A stretch of 64,000 nt of DNA from Zoroaster sp. YZ-2022 (taxonomy: Eukaryota > Echinodermata > Asteroidea > Forcipulatida > Zoroasteridae): NCBI GenBank assembly GCA_029582265.1, contig CM055834.1:2356001-2420000 (forward strand), read 5' to 3'. The notes under the pieces were generated by a model, which saw nothing but the letters and a program-made list of their open reading frames with translations, searched no databases and was not told where the DNA came from. The position numbers were made by a program, and so were the translations under genes. Shown here piece by piece: positions 1 to 11,828 of the stretch (position 1 is the stretch's first letter; each line of letters opens with the position of its first letter).

Positions 1-1778
1 ACAAGCTATAACCTACCCAATCGTGAATGGGCTGTCAGGGTGCTAAATACAGAATGTTCAAAAATCATTTTTTTTTAATACTTAGAATGTCGTACACTTT
101 TTAAAACCAAAAGAAAAAATATTGATCAATACATAACCTTTTATTGTGGATAGTCCAGGTTTCCATCGAGTTATTCTCATCCCAATGGAAACCAACCTCT
201 ACAGTACTGAAAACGCCCACACTGAAAAGCAGCCATTTTGGAAAAAGGCCTTATGCTTGAAATCAAATTAGGACCACTTTTTCAGGGCCTAGTGTATCCA
301 AAATACTCAAAGTTGAAAGTCAAGGACCCTAGGTTATAATATTGGGCCATTTTTACACAATCCATCAAATGTATGGGCCTCAAATCTTTGTTTTTGAGAA
401 AAAATAGGACACACACACTACGATAAACAGCTCGTCGCATGAATTTCTCACTATTTAGTGGGGTGCACCCGTCAGTGCAGCTGCATGGAAAATCGTGTGG
501 CGTACGGGGTATACCAACTGACCATAAGACCCACGGTCAAATTAGGACCACTTCTTTCAGGTCCTATTGAAACCAAAATACACTTTCAAGGAAATCAAGG
601 ACCCCATATGATATTGGACAACTTTTACACAGACCTGCAAACGAATATCATTATGGACCTCAAATCTTACTTTTTCCGACAAATTTATGGCATACAAATT
701 AAACCTGATGAGGTCGGCAAATGAATTTGGTCACGATATCTCGTGACGTGCATCCATAATACCAATTCCTACAAGTGTTACAATTAATCATGACTCGTCA
801 ACACTTCATTTATTATTCTTTATAGGCTTACTACACTTTTCATACATAGTTAATATAGTCATTGTACATACCTTCGTAATCAGTTACGTCATGTGTCAAT
901 ACGGTGATTATATTTCGACTTGCCAGTGCAGTATTTTTCCAGTTTTCGGGGGGGGGGGGTGGCAAACAAACATTTCGGTCAAATTTACCAACCAAACAAA
1001 CACAAATATACCGAAATAATTGTGCAATCATTGAAAGGCAATTATATGGAGTGGGATGCATAGCATACACAAACTAAATGAGAGTGTGCCTACAATTTCC
1101 CACTTCCCAAATACCTCAGTAAAAAAAACTCAACAAGGGGAGGGGTGAGGTAGCCGTAAGAAATGTTGAGGGGGAGGGGTAGTTGTGAGAAATGTTCAGG
1201 GCAGGGTACCGGTACGCGTGAAAACATTCCCCACCCCTCACTGCGAACATTTTAATAATCACTCAAAGGAGGGCCTTCAATTCAGAGGAGGAGAGACTAC
1301 TATTAAACACCACGTCACCAACAAATTCGTGAATTTACCATGGCAGTTCTGTCCAGATGTCTCCATGCAACTTTTCGCAATGTCCATCAACTAGGCCCAG
1401 CAATAATAAACCGTTACCCTTGAAGTTGAGGACTTCATCTTTTCAAACCCAACTTCACCCATGGACACTTTATTTTGCGTGCTCAATAGTCACGTCCCAA
1501 ACTCCCTATAAATGTTTCTACAAAGACAATGCCCAAAAGTGCTCACATCATTCCCACAAACCTCATATCAACCCTGAATATGTTATTTCACATAATGTTA
1601 ACCTACATCCTATGTTTACATGCTATCAAAAACCCAATCATGAATCATAATTCCTTAACATTCGGAAAGGAATTTGAAATATGGCAACTTTTGGCGGGTT
1701 ATTGACATTATAGCAAACACAAATTTCCCTCTTCATTTAACTACCAAATCGTTTGGGCTTTCATTTGACCGTGTTAAG
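1..1778. other. Unassigned AT-rich DNA with a diverged direct repeat
   Basis: No exon, transposase or RT motif is visible on either strand. Two diverged copies of one segment lie at about 266-400 and 539-680; both begin AAATTAGGACCACTT and continue through a shared GGACC / TATGG.CCTCAAATCTT pattern. The open frames here are short and show no recognisable motif, so I do not call a gene. Confidence 0.5.
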
Positions 1779-1854
1779 TAAGACAAATTCCGGTGACACC
1801 ATGTGAAATTCTCAATTGAGTAGTAATTAGTTCTGAAAAGAACTGGAGGTACAA

Positions 1855-1894
1855 CTCGACGTTTTGATCAGTATGCTCTGATCGTCATCAGGAG
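1855..1894 (-). ncRNA. Hammerhead-ribozyme-like motif in PLE end (mutated)
   Basis: Read on the - strand: CTC, CTGATGA, C, GATCAG, loop AGCATA, CTGATC, AAAAC, GTC, GAG. The CUGAUGA box and a 6-bp stem II are perfect, but the GAA of the second conserved box has become AAA, which should abolish cleavage. Compare the intact-looking copy at 4393. Confidence 0.5.
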
Positions 1895-2074
1895 AATGCC
1901 GGACTCTGGGAAACGCTGCTGGAGGATTACGCGATGACTGGATGCTGGAGGATTAGTTCGTTGAGGCGTGCAGGCGGGAACTGTTGAGACTAGGATCCTA
2001 GGAGTTGGGGGAAGGAGTGTGTGCTCACTGAACCGAATCAGTTGTTGGCAAGCACTGGGCGAAGGAGGGTGGTT

Positions 2075-4035
2075 AACTTAGGATATAGGAGATCCCTCAG
2101 TCTGGGTTGGGTTGTGGACTTTGGATATAGAAGATCCTTCAGTCCGTAGTAGTGGTCGCCAAATATCGCTGATGTAGAAGCCGATGTCCTGTGGCACAGT
2201 GTCATGTTTAACAATCTCGATTGCCTCTCGGATGCGTCTGGGGTGCCATGTGTCGATGGGTGTGATGAGTTGGGCTGCCTGCAAGTCGATTTGGTGGTCC
2301 TTGATGTGTGAGTGCTTGACGATGGCTGACTTCTCAAAATCTCCTCTGCGGCCGTGCGCTCGGTGTTCTGTCAGTCTAATGGGGGAGATTCCGCCCTGTT
2401 TCGCCGATGTAGACCTTACCACACTCACACGGGATGCGGTATAGACTCCCGCTCTGTTGCTGGGATCCGGTACGGTATATCTTTGTGAGTGTGTAGAAGT
2501 CCTTGGAGTTTGCTGGGGGCTGAGTGGTACACTTGGATGCCTGCTTGTCGGAGGATGCGTTGGAGTTTATATGACGTCGAACCTAGATATGGGAGACAAG
2601 TAGAAAGGGTTAGATTACTTAACCTTGCGTTTGGGGTTTGAAACCGGCTTCGATTTGCTGATCTTGTTGGGATTGTAACTGTTGCGCTGGAGGGTAGTCC
2701 TGATGTGCCGTAGTTCCTTGGGTAGACTGTCCTTGTCACATAGGTTGTAGGCGCGTTGTACGAGGGTGCGGTTGACCGATGACTTGATGCTTGATGGAAG
2801 GAGCGCTGGTTGAAGTAACGGTCTGTGTGGGTGGGCTTCCTGTAAACGTTGTGGTGTAGGGAGCCGTCTGGGTTCCTGGAAATGCCAACATCGAGGAACG
2901 CGATCTTGCCATCTTCTTCTGTTTCCATGGTGAATTTGATGCTAGGATGTTGCTCGTTGAGGTGTTGTTGAAAGTCCTGGAGTGTGTCTCTGCCATGTGG
3001 CCACACCACAAAGGTGTCATCTACGTAGCAGAGCCACAGTTTCGGTTGAAGGTCGGCTGTGTTGAGGGAAGAGTTTTCAAACTCTTCCATGAAAATGTCA
3101 GCAAGGACCGGGGATAGAGGAGATCCCATGGAGGTTCCAACTGTCTGCTCGTAGATCTTGCCCTGAAATTGGAAACAACTTGAAGAGACAAATGTTATTA
3201 GCAGATCATAAATTTGGTCAGGGGTGAGTGAAGTGCAGTCATCAAGAGAAAGGTCTTGTTCGAGTCTGTCCTTCACCAGGAGGCATGTCTCTTCAGTTGG
3301 GACATTGGTGAAAAGGGAGACAACATCAAAACTAACCAAGATGTCGCTGGGTTGTAGGGACACATGGTGCTGAGTGAGACCCACCAAGGGTCGGAGGATC
3401 TTAGCTAGATGCTGGGCTGTGTTGTATGTAGGTGAACCTCTGGAGGCGACGATAGGGCGGAGAGGAACATCGGATCTTCGGCTGGCCAAAGAACCTGGGG
3501 CAGGATGAGCTGGAGGGTCTGAGGTGTCGGTAGAGTTGGGTGGAGAGGGCATCGGCAAGGAGTTTGCTGGCAACTCTTTTCTCTATGGATGGGATGGGGT
3601 TCTTCTTGAGGGGGCGGTATAAACCAGATAATAAAATGTCACTTACCTTGTCGGTGTATTGCGAACGGTCCATGATGACTGTAGCGTTGCCTTTTTTCCG
3701 CGGTGAGGATGTGGATAGAGCTGTCCCGTCTGATGTTACGTAGAGCAGAAAGCTCTCCCTTGGAGAGGTTGGGCTTAGCTGGCTTGGCTCTACGTAACAC
3801 CTCACTCATCTGTATCCGGACGTCGTCAGCTTCTGTTTTGTTGAGTCGTCGTAGGGCTGGTTCCACTGACTGGATAATTTCTTCTGTTGGGATGGATTTG
3901 GGCGTGAGGGCGAAATTCATACCCAGTGACAGTACTGATGTTTCGGTAGGGGTGAGGGTGCGTTGGCTGAGGTTGACGACGGTGTGTTTGCGGAACGCGT
4001 CCTGTGAACGGAGGTGTGGAGGTTGCCTTGGGGAT
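2075..4035 (-). pseudogene. PLE reverse transcriptase / GIY-YIG endonuclease, frame-disrupted
   Basis: Reading leftwards, an N-terminal region (about 3985-3640; LSLGMNFALTP) is followed by ILTAEK / GNATVIMD, the finger region, and RT blocks in the frame at 3573-2425: ILVSFDVVSLFTNVP, GTSMGSPLSPVLADIFMEEF and the catalytic YVDDTFVVW. The frame then shifts into the connector and the endonuclease: [20 protein letters not shown], then [14 protein letters not shown] and HIKDHQ in the next frame (2428-2078). This RT-plus-C-terminal GIY-YIG order defines Penelope-like retroelements. Frameshifts near 3660, 3500, 2700 and 2380 and a frame change across the small intron at 2583-2623 make it non-functional. 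All blocks are present, so decay is recent. Confidence 0.9.
2583..2623 (-). other. Small intron inside the PLE coding region
   Basis: On the - strand a 41-nt segment starts GTTAAGTAATC and ends ATATCTAG, between the RT connector and the GIY-YIG domain. The second PLE copy has the same segment as GTAAGTAATC...TTTCTAG at 41916-41955. Retention of introns in genomic copies is a documented peculiarity of Penelope-like elements. Removing it joins the connector to the [13 protein letters not shown] region. Confidence 0.6.
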
Positions 4036-4506
4036 ATACACATGGCATCCCAGACGCATCCAAGAGGCCATCGAGACGACACTGTGCCACAGGACATCGG
4101 CTTCTACATCAGCGATGTTTGGCGACCACTACTACGGAGTGAAGGATCTTCTATATCCAAAGTCCACAACCCAACCCAGACTGAGGGATCTCAGTTAACC
4201 ACCCTCCTTCCCCCAGTGCTTGTCAACAACTGATTCGGTTCAGTGAGCACACACTCCTTCCCCCAACTCCTAGGATCCTATAGTCTGCAGTTCCCGCCTG
4301 CACGCCTCAACGAACTAATCCTCCAGCATCCTGTCATCGCGTAATCTTCCAGCAGCCTACTTAAGCAGCAGCATTCCCCAGAGTCCGGCATTCTCCTGAG
4401 GACGATCAGAGCACACTGATCGAAACGTCGAGTTGTACCGAGCCAGTTAATAATTACTACTCAATAGAGAATTTCACATGGTGTCACCGCAATTAGTCTT
4501 ACTTAT
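4036..4506 (+). mobile_element. Inverted 5'-truncated PLE fragment attached to copy 1
   Basis: This + strand fragment starts inside the endonuclease tail (WHPRRI..., with [14 protein letters not shown] relatives) and runs through the 3' non-coding region to the terminus. It repeats, in opposite orientation, what lies at 1779-2260, including the CTCCAGCATCC tract and the hammerhead-like core. Confidence 0.85.
4393..4432 (+). ncRNA. Hammerhead-ribozyme-like motif in PLE end
   Basis: CTC (stem I), CUGAGGA (fits CUGANGA), an extra C, stem II GATCAG/CTGATC with loop AGCACA, then GAAAC, GUC and GAG (stem I return). An outer GG/CC pair could extend stem I across an internal loop. Stem III would be only AC/GU, which favours action as a dimer. 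Hammerheads in PLE terminal repeats are established. The extra C after CUGANGA is a departure from the consensus. Confidence 0.55.
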
Positions 4507-5624
4507 CCTCCTCACCATGCAAAGCTACAAGTTTTACCTATTTGACCGTGTTGTTTTACACAGAGTGGCCTATACTCAGAATTGAGGGAACATTCCCTGA
4601 TAAACGTTTTTGGTTCTCTATGGTATAAGTGGTGTAAGTTAGAGAACATTATAGAATATTTAGTTTCACGTTTCAAGGTTGCCCTTTGTTTGCCAACGGC
4701 CAGATCCACCGCTGTGTATTGTAGACACTGCTATCACACGGTGTATCGTAGATAATCACCAAAGTATTTTACCACATTTCGAGGTTACAGTCATCCTCTG
4801 GATTCGACAAGTCACAAACACGTTTTAGCAATTTTAAGTGTTTCTTCAGCCTATAATTAATGTGTACAATGTTTGGGGTTTAAAACCTTGTTATGTTCAA
4901 TATGTTACCAATCATTAATTGACATCTTAAAAAACAATATACCTATGTAATTTTGTTTCAGGAAAAACATAGTCCAATTGAACGTGTACTTCACAAACCT
5001 TCAATACTAACGTTGCTGGTTATGACGTACGTACAAACCCTCTGAAACACTCCGTTACCCTTATTTTCTTTCCTTACCAATCAGGTTCCCCATCTAATTT
5101 TGTGTTGGTTAGATTCCGATATGGCTGACCATGTACCTGACTTTTTCAAAGGACGGTTTGGAAAAGTCAGAGAGGTTCAGGGGCGGATCCAGGGTTTCGA
5201 AAAATGGGAGGCAAACCCCCTGCCCCTCCCCTTGAATCATGCAATAGAGAGGTTCATGGTGATCGGCCATATTCGGGGTCCCTTTTATTAAAGTTAAAAA
5301 GTGAAAAAGCTTAACACATATTTGGTCGAGGTTAAATTTTTGGTAACCAACTCATCGAAAAAAAAAACCATTTACTGAACGATGAACTAAATAATGTAAT
5401 GGGTGTTTAAAAAATATTCAAATACAATTTGGCGGCAACTGGATTACAGAATTATCTATGTTTACAGAAAATACAATGACTTATTATGTTTACTTATTAT
5501 TGTCTGTGTCTTTGTTCGCCCCCCCCCCCCTCCCCAAGCACAATCTGGAGCAAACTCCTATAATTATAGAAGAGGGGCAGAGACTGACAACTCAATCCAT
5601 CTGTTTTGTTCCCTCATAATACAG
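4507..5624. other. Unassigned DNA with a fragment of a GGGGCGGATCCAG element
   Basis: 4505-4535 carries the short ACCATGCAAAGCTACAAG tag that also follows other PLE ends. At 5178-5240 the sequence CAGGGGCGGATCCAGGG starts a fragment resembling hAT-type non-autonomous elements; similar starts occur at 43018 and 48972. No convincing exon is visible. Confidence 0.4.
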
Positions 5625-5752
5625 TTTAACAGTTTTGTCAGCGACTTAGGAGGCCAATTGGGGGGCTATGGATGGGTGTCTTACTCCTGACGTTCTTCGA
5701 GTTTGCTGAATTGATGTTTGATATGATTAAGCTCGTTGTCTCGAAGATCTAG
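5625..5752 (+). pseudogene. DEG/ENaC channel last exon (TM2), frameshifted
   Basis: After a good acceptor (CTCATAATACAG|TTTAAC) the frame reads FNSFVSDLGGQLG, then a run of six G breaks it. Shifting by two bases restores LWMGVLLLTFFEFAELMFD followed by MIKLVVSKI and a stop at 5750-5752. This aligns block for block with the TM2 exon at 63009-62869 ([19 protein letters not shown]) and with 43369-43251. Besides the frameshift, the selectivity-filter motif G-x-S is G-V-L here, so a sequencing error alone would not explain the loss of function. No upstream exons were found to its left, so it may be a lone exon or belong to a gene starting outside the window. Confidence 0.72.
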
Positions 5753-6149
5753 TCGAAACGAAAGGTCGCTGGCATATTGAAGTAGGATGTGGTGGAGCGA
5801 TGGATGCCTATCTCTGCTGAGTGCAGGCTGTCCATGGTTCGCATGTTGCATTTATATATATGATTATACAGTTTTTAATCTAGAAACTTGACACAGGTCA
5901 GCCTTGATCATACTCACAATGGCCACATAAAAATCGATTATTTATAAAAATGGCAGGACCTTTCGGAGACCTTGTAGCCATATACCGGAGCCCGAGTTGT
6001 TCACAGCGACGCAAATACTTTACTATTTTAGTAAAGGTAACGTTAGCTAGGGCCTACATGTCCGTAAAAAGAAATCTTATTTTCGATAATCACAATATTC
6101 ATTTTTCATTTTTTTTTCATTTTCATTTCATTTATCATTTCTGGTAATG

Positions 6150-6464
6150 AAACCAAGGGATGCCTCAGAAAAGCGCACTTAAGCACTGTAAGCTCGAAAG
6201 CCTGAGGAAACCTGTAAACAAGAGCGCTTGCAATGTGAACCAGAAACACCGGGGTAAACCCCTTACACTTCCACGATAAGTGTTCTGGGTTCTTTTACGT
6301 GCATTACTTAATCTAGTACACGGGACCTACGGCTTAACGTCCCATCCGAAGGACGAAGCAATTATGGTTAAGTATCTTGCTCAAGGACACAAGTGTCACG
6401 ACCGGGGCTCGAACCCACACCCTGCTGCTGGCAACACCAGAACTTGAGTTCGGTGCGCTAGACC
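6150..6464 (-). mobile_element. tRNA-derived SINE
   Basis: On the - strand a truncated tRNA-like head (GGTCTAGCGC, then box B GGTTCGAGCCC) is followed by CTTGTGTCCTTGAGCAAG and a core with CCTTCGGATGGGACGTTAAG and GCACGTAAAAGAACCC. The head and the 36-bp GTGTCC...CATAATTGC module are shared with SINEs at 12417, 34246 and partly 46441, but the body differs. A short GATTT repeat (6465-6490) abuts the head. Confidence 0.75.
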
Positions 6465-6490
6465 GATTTGATTTGATTTGATTTGTTTTG

Positions 6491-9420
6491 GGGGTGAGGA
6501 GATACGATTTTTCATAAACTTTGATTTATTTACATATCATTTGAAATTCTCCCAACCGTAACTTCCTGTTCAATCACACTACTGCTTTTATCAGTTTTTG
6601 AGATAGTAACAAGTGATTTTTTTAAATGCCTCTAGACGGCGCTAAGAGCTGTGATGACCTCACCATTCATATTTTGAAAAGGCCAGATTTCGCTAATTTT
6701 CCCCATAAACATTACATTTTGTTAATTTGAACTTCCTCCTGTTTCGACTGGAAGTAAAGATCACGTAAAGTCCAATCTTTGAGAATTGTGTTTACATGGT
6801 TCAAGTTCTTTACAAATATGAAGGAATGAAAACGTTTGCATTCTTATAGGAGATGACTTTTATAAATATTAAAATTAATTAAGTGTTATTCTACACCTGA
6901 TGACGTAATTATGACATTACATTCAGATCCTTTAAGTGCTAAGGTCTCAGATGATGTTAAGTATCAAGTTAATTTGAGGTTTGCAAATAACAACGACGGA
7001 AGAACACAACACAAGAAGAGAAAAACTCTAACAATTCAGGTGCTCGGTTGGTTGGTCAACCGAACACCTAGTACATGATCTGCTGCGTGCACATACTATT
7101 GCAGGATCCATATAGACTCGAAGCCGATCGCTCAGCATAAAACAGCAGGTCACCCATCATTCAGTGTAAGAGTTATACAATACGCATGACCTTGGTAATA
7201 TAACCTGTACATTCCCATCTACAGAAAACATATCCAGGGACAAATTCACAACCAGAAAATGTAATGAGCTGCTTTAAGTCGCAATTTATGTTCTTTCTTC
7301 AAAAGCAAATGAGGGTCGATGAAAAATAAAAGGTAAGATTGTTAAAGGCTTCATCGTGACGAACATGACAATTGAGCTATATCTCTATAGATTATTAACT
7401 GTAGTCTTGCATAGTAAATGAACTGACGTACACTGAGTGTGATTTAAAAGAAAAAAAATAATGACAATTTGAATTCGTCAGCTCATTTTTCTTTGCTTGT
7501 TTTTGCTTCCGGCCGTTAAAGAGGCAATTGCTTATATCCCCCTTCCCTTGGTTCAGCTTCGGGGAGTGGAATGCATGATGTGAAGTTCAATGTAGTATTA
7601 ATAAGATAACACAAATCACACCCGAAAGCGTCTATACTATACTATTTGAACTTGATCTACAAACAAAAATTATATTGCCAGAATCATAATGATTATGTTA
7701 ACCTATCGTATGTGTATTCAGAGAAAGGATAATTTATGACCATCCTAGCTAGTATTTACCGTAGTCAATGACAAAGATATTTGTATGGTAATCACCATTG
7801 ACATTTCAAGGCATAACTACATGCAAGCCAGATATATATATACATAAACACAGTATGCATAATACCTATAAAAGACGTTTATAACATGTTTACATAAAAG
7901 TATGCATGAGTGAATTATTCACCCTGCACTGTGTATATATTGACCTACAGGCCTACACAATAATATAACAAAATGCATACAAGCATGTAGAAAGTGAGTC
8001 ATACATGTGGTTACCTTGTTATACCTCATGGCTTGTGTGAACTTATCGACTGTTATTACAATAATTACAATTATTGATAATATCTTACTAATGACATGTG
8101 CTTATGAATGACTAGACACATGACATAATTACTAAGGTATATTAATAAAGTGCCTTCTCTTGAACAGTGGCAGGCAAAATTAGTAGCATATAGGGTTGCT
8201 TTAATGGCAGTTTTAACAATGTGTGTCTGTCATATATTTATGCATTTATTTTTATCAGTTTTTTTGTTAAAAGGCTTTTCTCATTTCTAACTCGTTTAAT
8301 TAAATGAAATGTTTAAATTCAAGATCAACTGTAAATAACGTTCCAACATATTATTTACAATTATTTCCGAGAAAACAATTGCCATCTGGCTACTTTTTGA
8401 AAATGTGAATAATTTCCTTTCTTGTCTTTCCTGAAATGAGGGCACTTCAGAAAAAAAAATCAAGATGTGTGGCGGTCACACTTTATGTCAATAAAGAAGT
8501 CCTCATATATCACAAGACTTGTCCCGTATTCATAAGTATGTCCTTTATTTCAAGTTTCACTTCTCTTGTATTTCTCTGCACAGAGTCTAGTTTATGAAGA
8601 TAACTTGTCCATGGGTTCACTATTGAACTATTGCTGTCTAATGTTCTGGTATTTCACTAGTTTTTCACTAGGTCTCTTTTACTTGTTCAATTTTCACGTA
8701 AAAACTGTAAACAAGACAAAGCAAAACCAATAAGTTTATATGGTTACTTATACAAAACTAGTCAAAATAGGCAAGCCCCTAAACTTGATAAACATCACTT
8801 AAACATGCATTTCTTTGATTTATCACGAATTAGAAAACAGATTAATGAAGATGGCTTATCCGAATATGAGAGAACTCTAATTACAAAAGTCACCTAAATA
8901 TCATTATTTAACTTATCAAATTACTTCAAATTACTTATAATTAAACTATATTAAATAGAAATGTATTTACCTCTGTCCCAAGGTCGGTTGGAAAGAGGGA
9001 AACAACAATTGTAGAGTCAGACGTTTAGGGTCTCCATTTCAATAACCTTAAATGGATGTCATTTAACAAGAGAGGGTATGAATAAGTATTGCCAGGGACT
9101 TAAGGAGGCAATCCTCCGACATTTGCAGTGATTTGGCTATGTGTTGTTAATGTTTGTGATGCTCAGATACCGATTATCTTCATTGTGTTTTTTATTGGAT
9201 GCTCAGAGGTGTTTGCTCTATGACTTATAGAGACAAGGTCACTCAGGCCCACATCAATGATCATCTGATGCAGTGCCATATGTTTTATAATGGGAATTTT
9301 ATAATGTTGTGTTAATGATGTTCTCTAATATTGCAATTATTGTAATGAAACAATTACCGTATTGATTGATATGCACAACACTGATGGTCAACGCAGTTTG
9401 TTCACACTTTGATCATAGTG
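6491..9420. other. AT-rich DNA with no recognised gene
   Basis: No splice-flanked coding exon or transposon protein was found. The only distinct structure is a near-perfect hairpin at about 7039-7068 (GGTGCTCGGTTGG / TCAACCGAACACC, 4-base loop). Confidence 0.5.
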
Positions 9421-9645
9421 TTAACACTATGGCCACACAGAGAACACACTGCGACCTTTCCATGCTGTGAATTGCCACTCTTTGGTCACAGTGTGAACAC
9501 ACTGTGATCATTTCACACTGTTAACCACTATGTGAGCACACTATGAGAACACACTGCAATTCTGTCACAGTGTTTGTTCACACAGAGAACACACAGACCA
9601 TACCACACTCCTGCGGTCATAGTGTGAACACACTGTGACCACAGA
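9421..9645. repeat. Palindromic CACACTGTG / CACAGTGTG cluster
   Basis: Many short inverted copies of GTCACAGTGTGAACACACTG and GTGATC occur in about 225 bp, so the stretch can fold on itself. It precedes the related 33-bp array at 9795. Confidence 0.65.
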
Positions 9646-9794
9646 ATTGAATTGAATTGAAAATAAGGTAATTGTCACATGAAGATTCTGAGTTTCTTGC
9701 TTACTTTTGTCGCCATGTATGCCCTCTTTTACAATAAACAATGTTACTATTGTAGAAAGTTGTTATCAAACGGCAGCAAATTTACAGTATGATT

Positions 9795-10256
9795 TTTCTA
9801 TGGTCACACTGTGGGGACACTATGATATCTCTATGGTCACTCTATGATCTTGGTATGGTAACACCGTGGGGACACTATGATATCCCTATGATCACACTGT
9901 GGAGACACTATGGTAACACTGTAGGGGATACTGTGATATCTGTATGGTCACACTATGGGGACACTATCGATATCTCTATGTCACACTGTGGGGGCACTAT
10001 GATATCTCTGTGGTCACACTGGTGGGACACTATAATATCTGTATGGTCACACTGTGGGGACACTATAATATCTGTATGGTCACACTGTGAGGACACTTTG
10101 ATATCTCTATGATCTTGGTATGGTAACACTGTGGGGACACTATGATATCCCTATGATTACACTGTGGAGATACTATGGTAAACACTGTCATATCTGTTTG
10201 GTCACACTGTGGGGACAATTTGATATCTCTATGGTTACACTGTGGGAACACTGTAA
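9795..10256. repeat. Degenerate about 33-bp tandem array
   Basis: About a dozen imperfect units of GGTCACACTGTGGGGACACT followed by ATGATATCTCTAT, with occasional deletions and an extra ATCTTGGTATGGTAAC variant seen twice. Open frames across it are products of the repeat and are not genes. Confidence 0.85.
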
Positions 10257-10747
10257 GGTTGCGTGGATTTATAAAGTAGTTTATTACTGAGTACTTTATT
10301 ATCTCCTATCAACTGGTACGCGTATCGATAATCATTTCGGTGTTGTGTCCACACACTCTGTGAGAGCGGGACGGAAGTCTATATATATTCTACATTTCTT
10401 CCATTTTGTGTCATATTGTATGCGACATGGCTTTCACCTAAGCTAGCCATAGGCTATTTCCAGAACCTGTGATGTGTGTAAATTTATGCATTTTTGTGGC
10501 GAAATATTTTATGAGATATTTATGACAATTGTTTCATGTTAATCTTTGACGTGCGGCATTGCCATGCACATACATGTGCATATTCTTCGCTGTTATAATA
10601 CCATCTCATGTATAGAGTTCGCTTTATAATTCATGTACGCTCGTATGCCTGCATTTTTTTTGTAACCTCTGACCGCCATTGTGTGTGTACAACTAAGTCA
10701 TTTTTGTTTACATGTGGTTTCTCTATGGTTGGTTTATTTTGTTATAG

Positions 10748-11135
10748 TCAAAGTGATTTCCATCGCACCTAGGAATTATTTCCACAGTGGATTATTTTCG
10801 TATTGGATTATTTCGTGGGGTTATTTTGTGCTAATTATTTTTCATGAACTGTTTTCATGTGGATTTCGTGCTAGTTATTTTCGTGGATTATACTTTGCTA
10901 TTATTATCAGTATGTCAGAACTTCCACATGTATTTATGTTTGGCCATTCATTTTTAACACAACTTTCTCGGGACAGACAAAGTGATTTCCATCGCACATA
11001 GGGATTATTTCCATAGTGTATTATTTTCGTACTGGATTATTTCGTGGGATTATTTTGTGCTGATTATTATGAACTGTTTTCGTGCGGATTTAGTGCTAGT
11101 TATTTTCGTGGATTATACTTGTGCTGATTACTTCC
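10748..11135. repeat. Two-copy direct duplication rich in GGATTATTTCGTG
   Basis: Copy 1 at about 10748-10905 and copy 2 at about 10978-11135 share CAAAGTGATTTCCATCGCAC, the GGATTATTTCGTGGG run and GTGCTAGTTATTTTCGTGGA. Between them a frame from 10912 reads MSELPHVFMFGHSFLTQLSR, whose GHSF resembles block I of SGNH-hydrolase-like proteins found in some invertebrate repeats. That last point is weak. Confidence 0.7.
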
Positions 11136-11828
11136 ATGCTGATTATATGTGTCACAAGGTGTTCTCGAGTTTCTTAATTGTTAAAAGGAAAATTGCTCGT
11201 AATTAAAACTACACAGACAGTGAATTAAGTTGTTCCTCTTTTCTAAGGAAGAAATTTGTTGTTATTAGCTTTTCTCAGAGCATAAGTAAATGTTAACAAT
11301 ATATGGTCCGATGTCGTCACAAAAATATAAATCACAGCTTAGAAATTGACATCAGTATTGTACCAACTTAGACAATTCAGCGATATAGAATAGAATATAA
11401 CTCGGGTAATTTGGATCAAATATCAAATGTTAAAAAAAGATCACTGAATGCAAAGCAATACAATATTATTGAAAACACAAGCTTCTTAATAATCAATAAG
11501 AAGGTAATACAATAAAAAAAATATGCAATCAAGAGCAATATCTTCAGTGGTGTAAAATTATCAGTGGCTCATCAGTTAGAACTGCCAAAGACTATAGCTT
11601 GTAAAGAAGATACAGAATTAATAAAATAAATAAGGACAAGGTATTTCATTAACAAAATTGAACCACTTGAATGTTAGAGGAAAAAAATGAATAAAAAACA
11701 GTGACTCACATATATCAACTACTGGACAACTGTTTCGCTATTGTGAAGTTAGACCACTGAAGTGCTAGAGAGCAAAACCAATCAATGATACAATACAATG
11801 ACAATTACGAGTATTAAAGAACCACAGA
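11136..11828. other. Unassigned AT-rich stretch
   Basis: I see no coding, RNA or repeat structure worth calling. Confidence 0.4.

Larger units (their letters stand above)
1779..4506 (-). mobile_element. Penelope-like element (PLE), copy 1, with inverted ends
   Basis: A PLE body reads on the - strand from about 4035 to 1779, and a 5'-truncated second fragment (4036-4506) is joined to it head-to-head on the + strand. Both outer ends therefore carry the same terminal sequence as an inverted repeat: TAAGTAAGAC then GGTGACACC at 1779-1803, and its complement GGTGTCACC ... GTCTTACTTA at 4480-4503. The core encodes a PLE reverse transcriptase and a GIY-YIG endonuclease. Attached inverted partial copies are a known habit of Penelope elements. 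The copy is dead: the protein is split over several frames. Confidence 0.88.
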
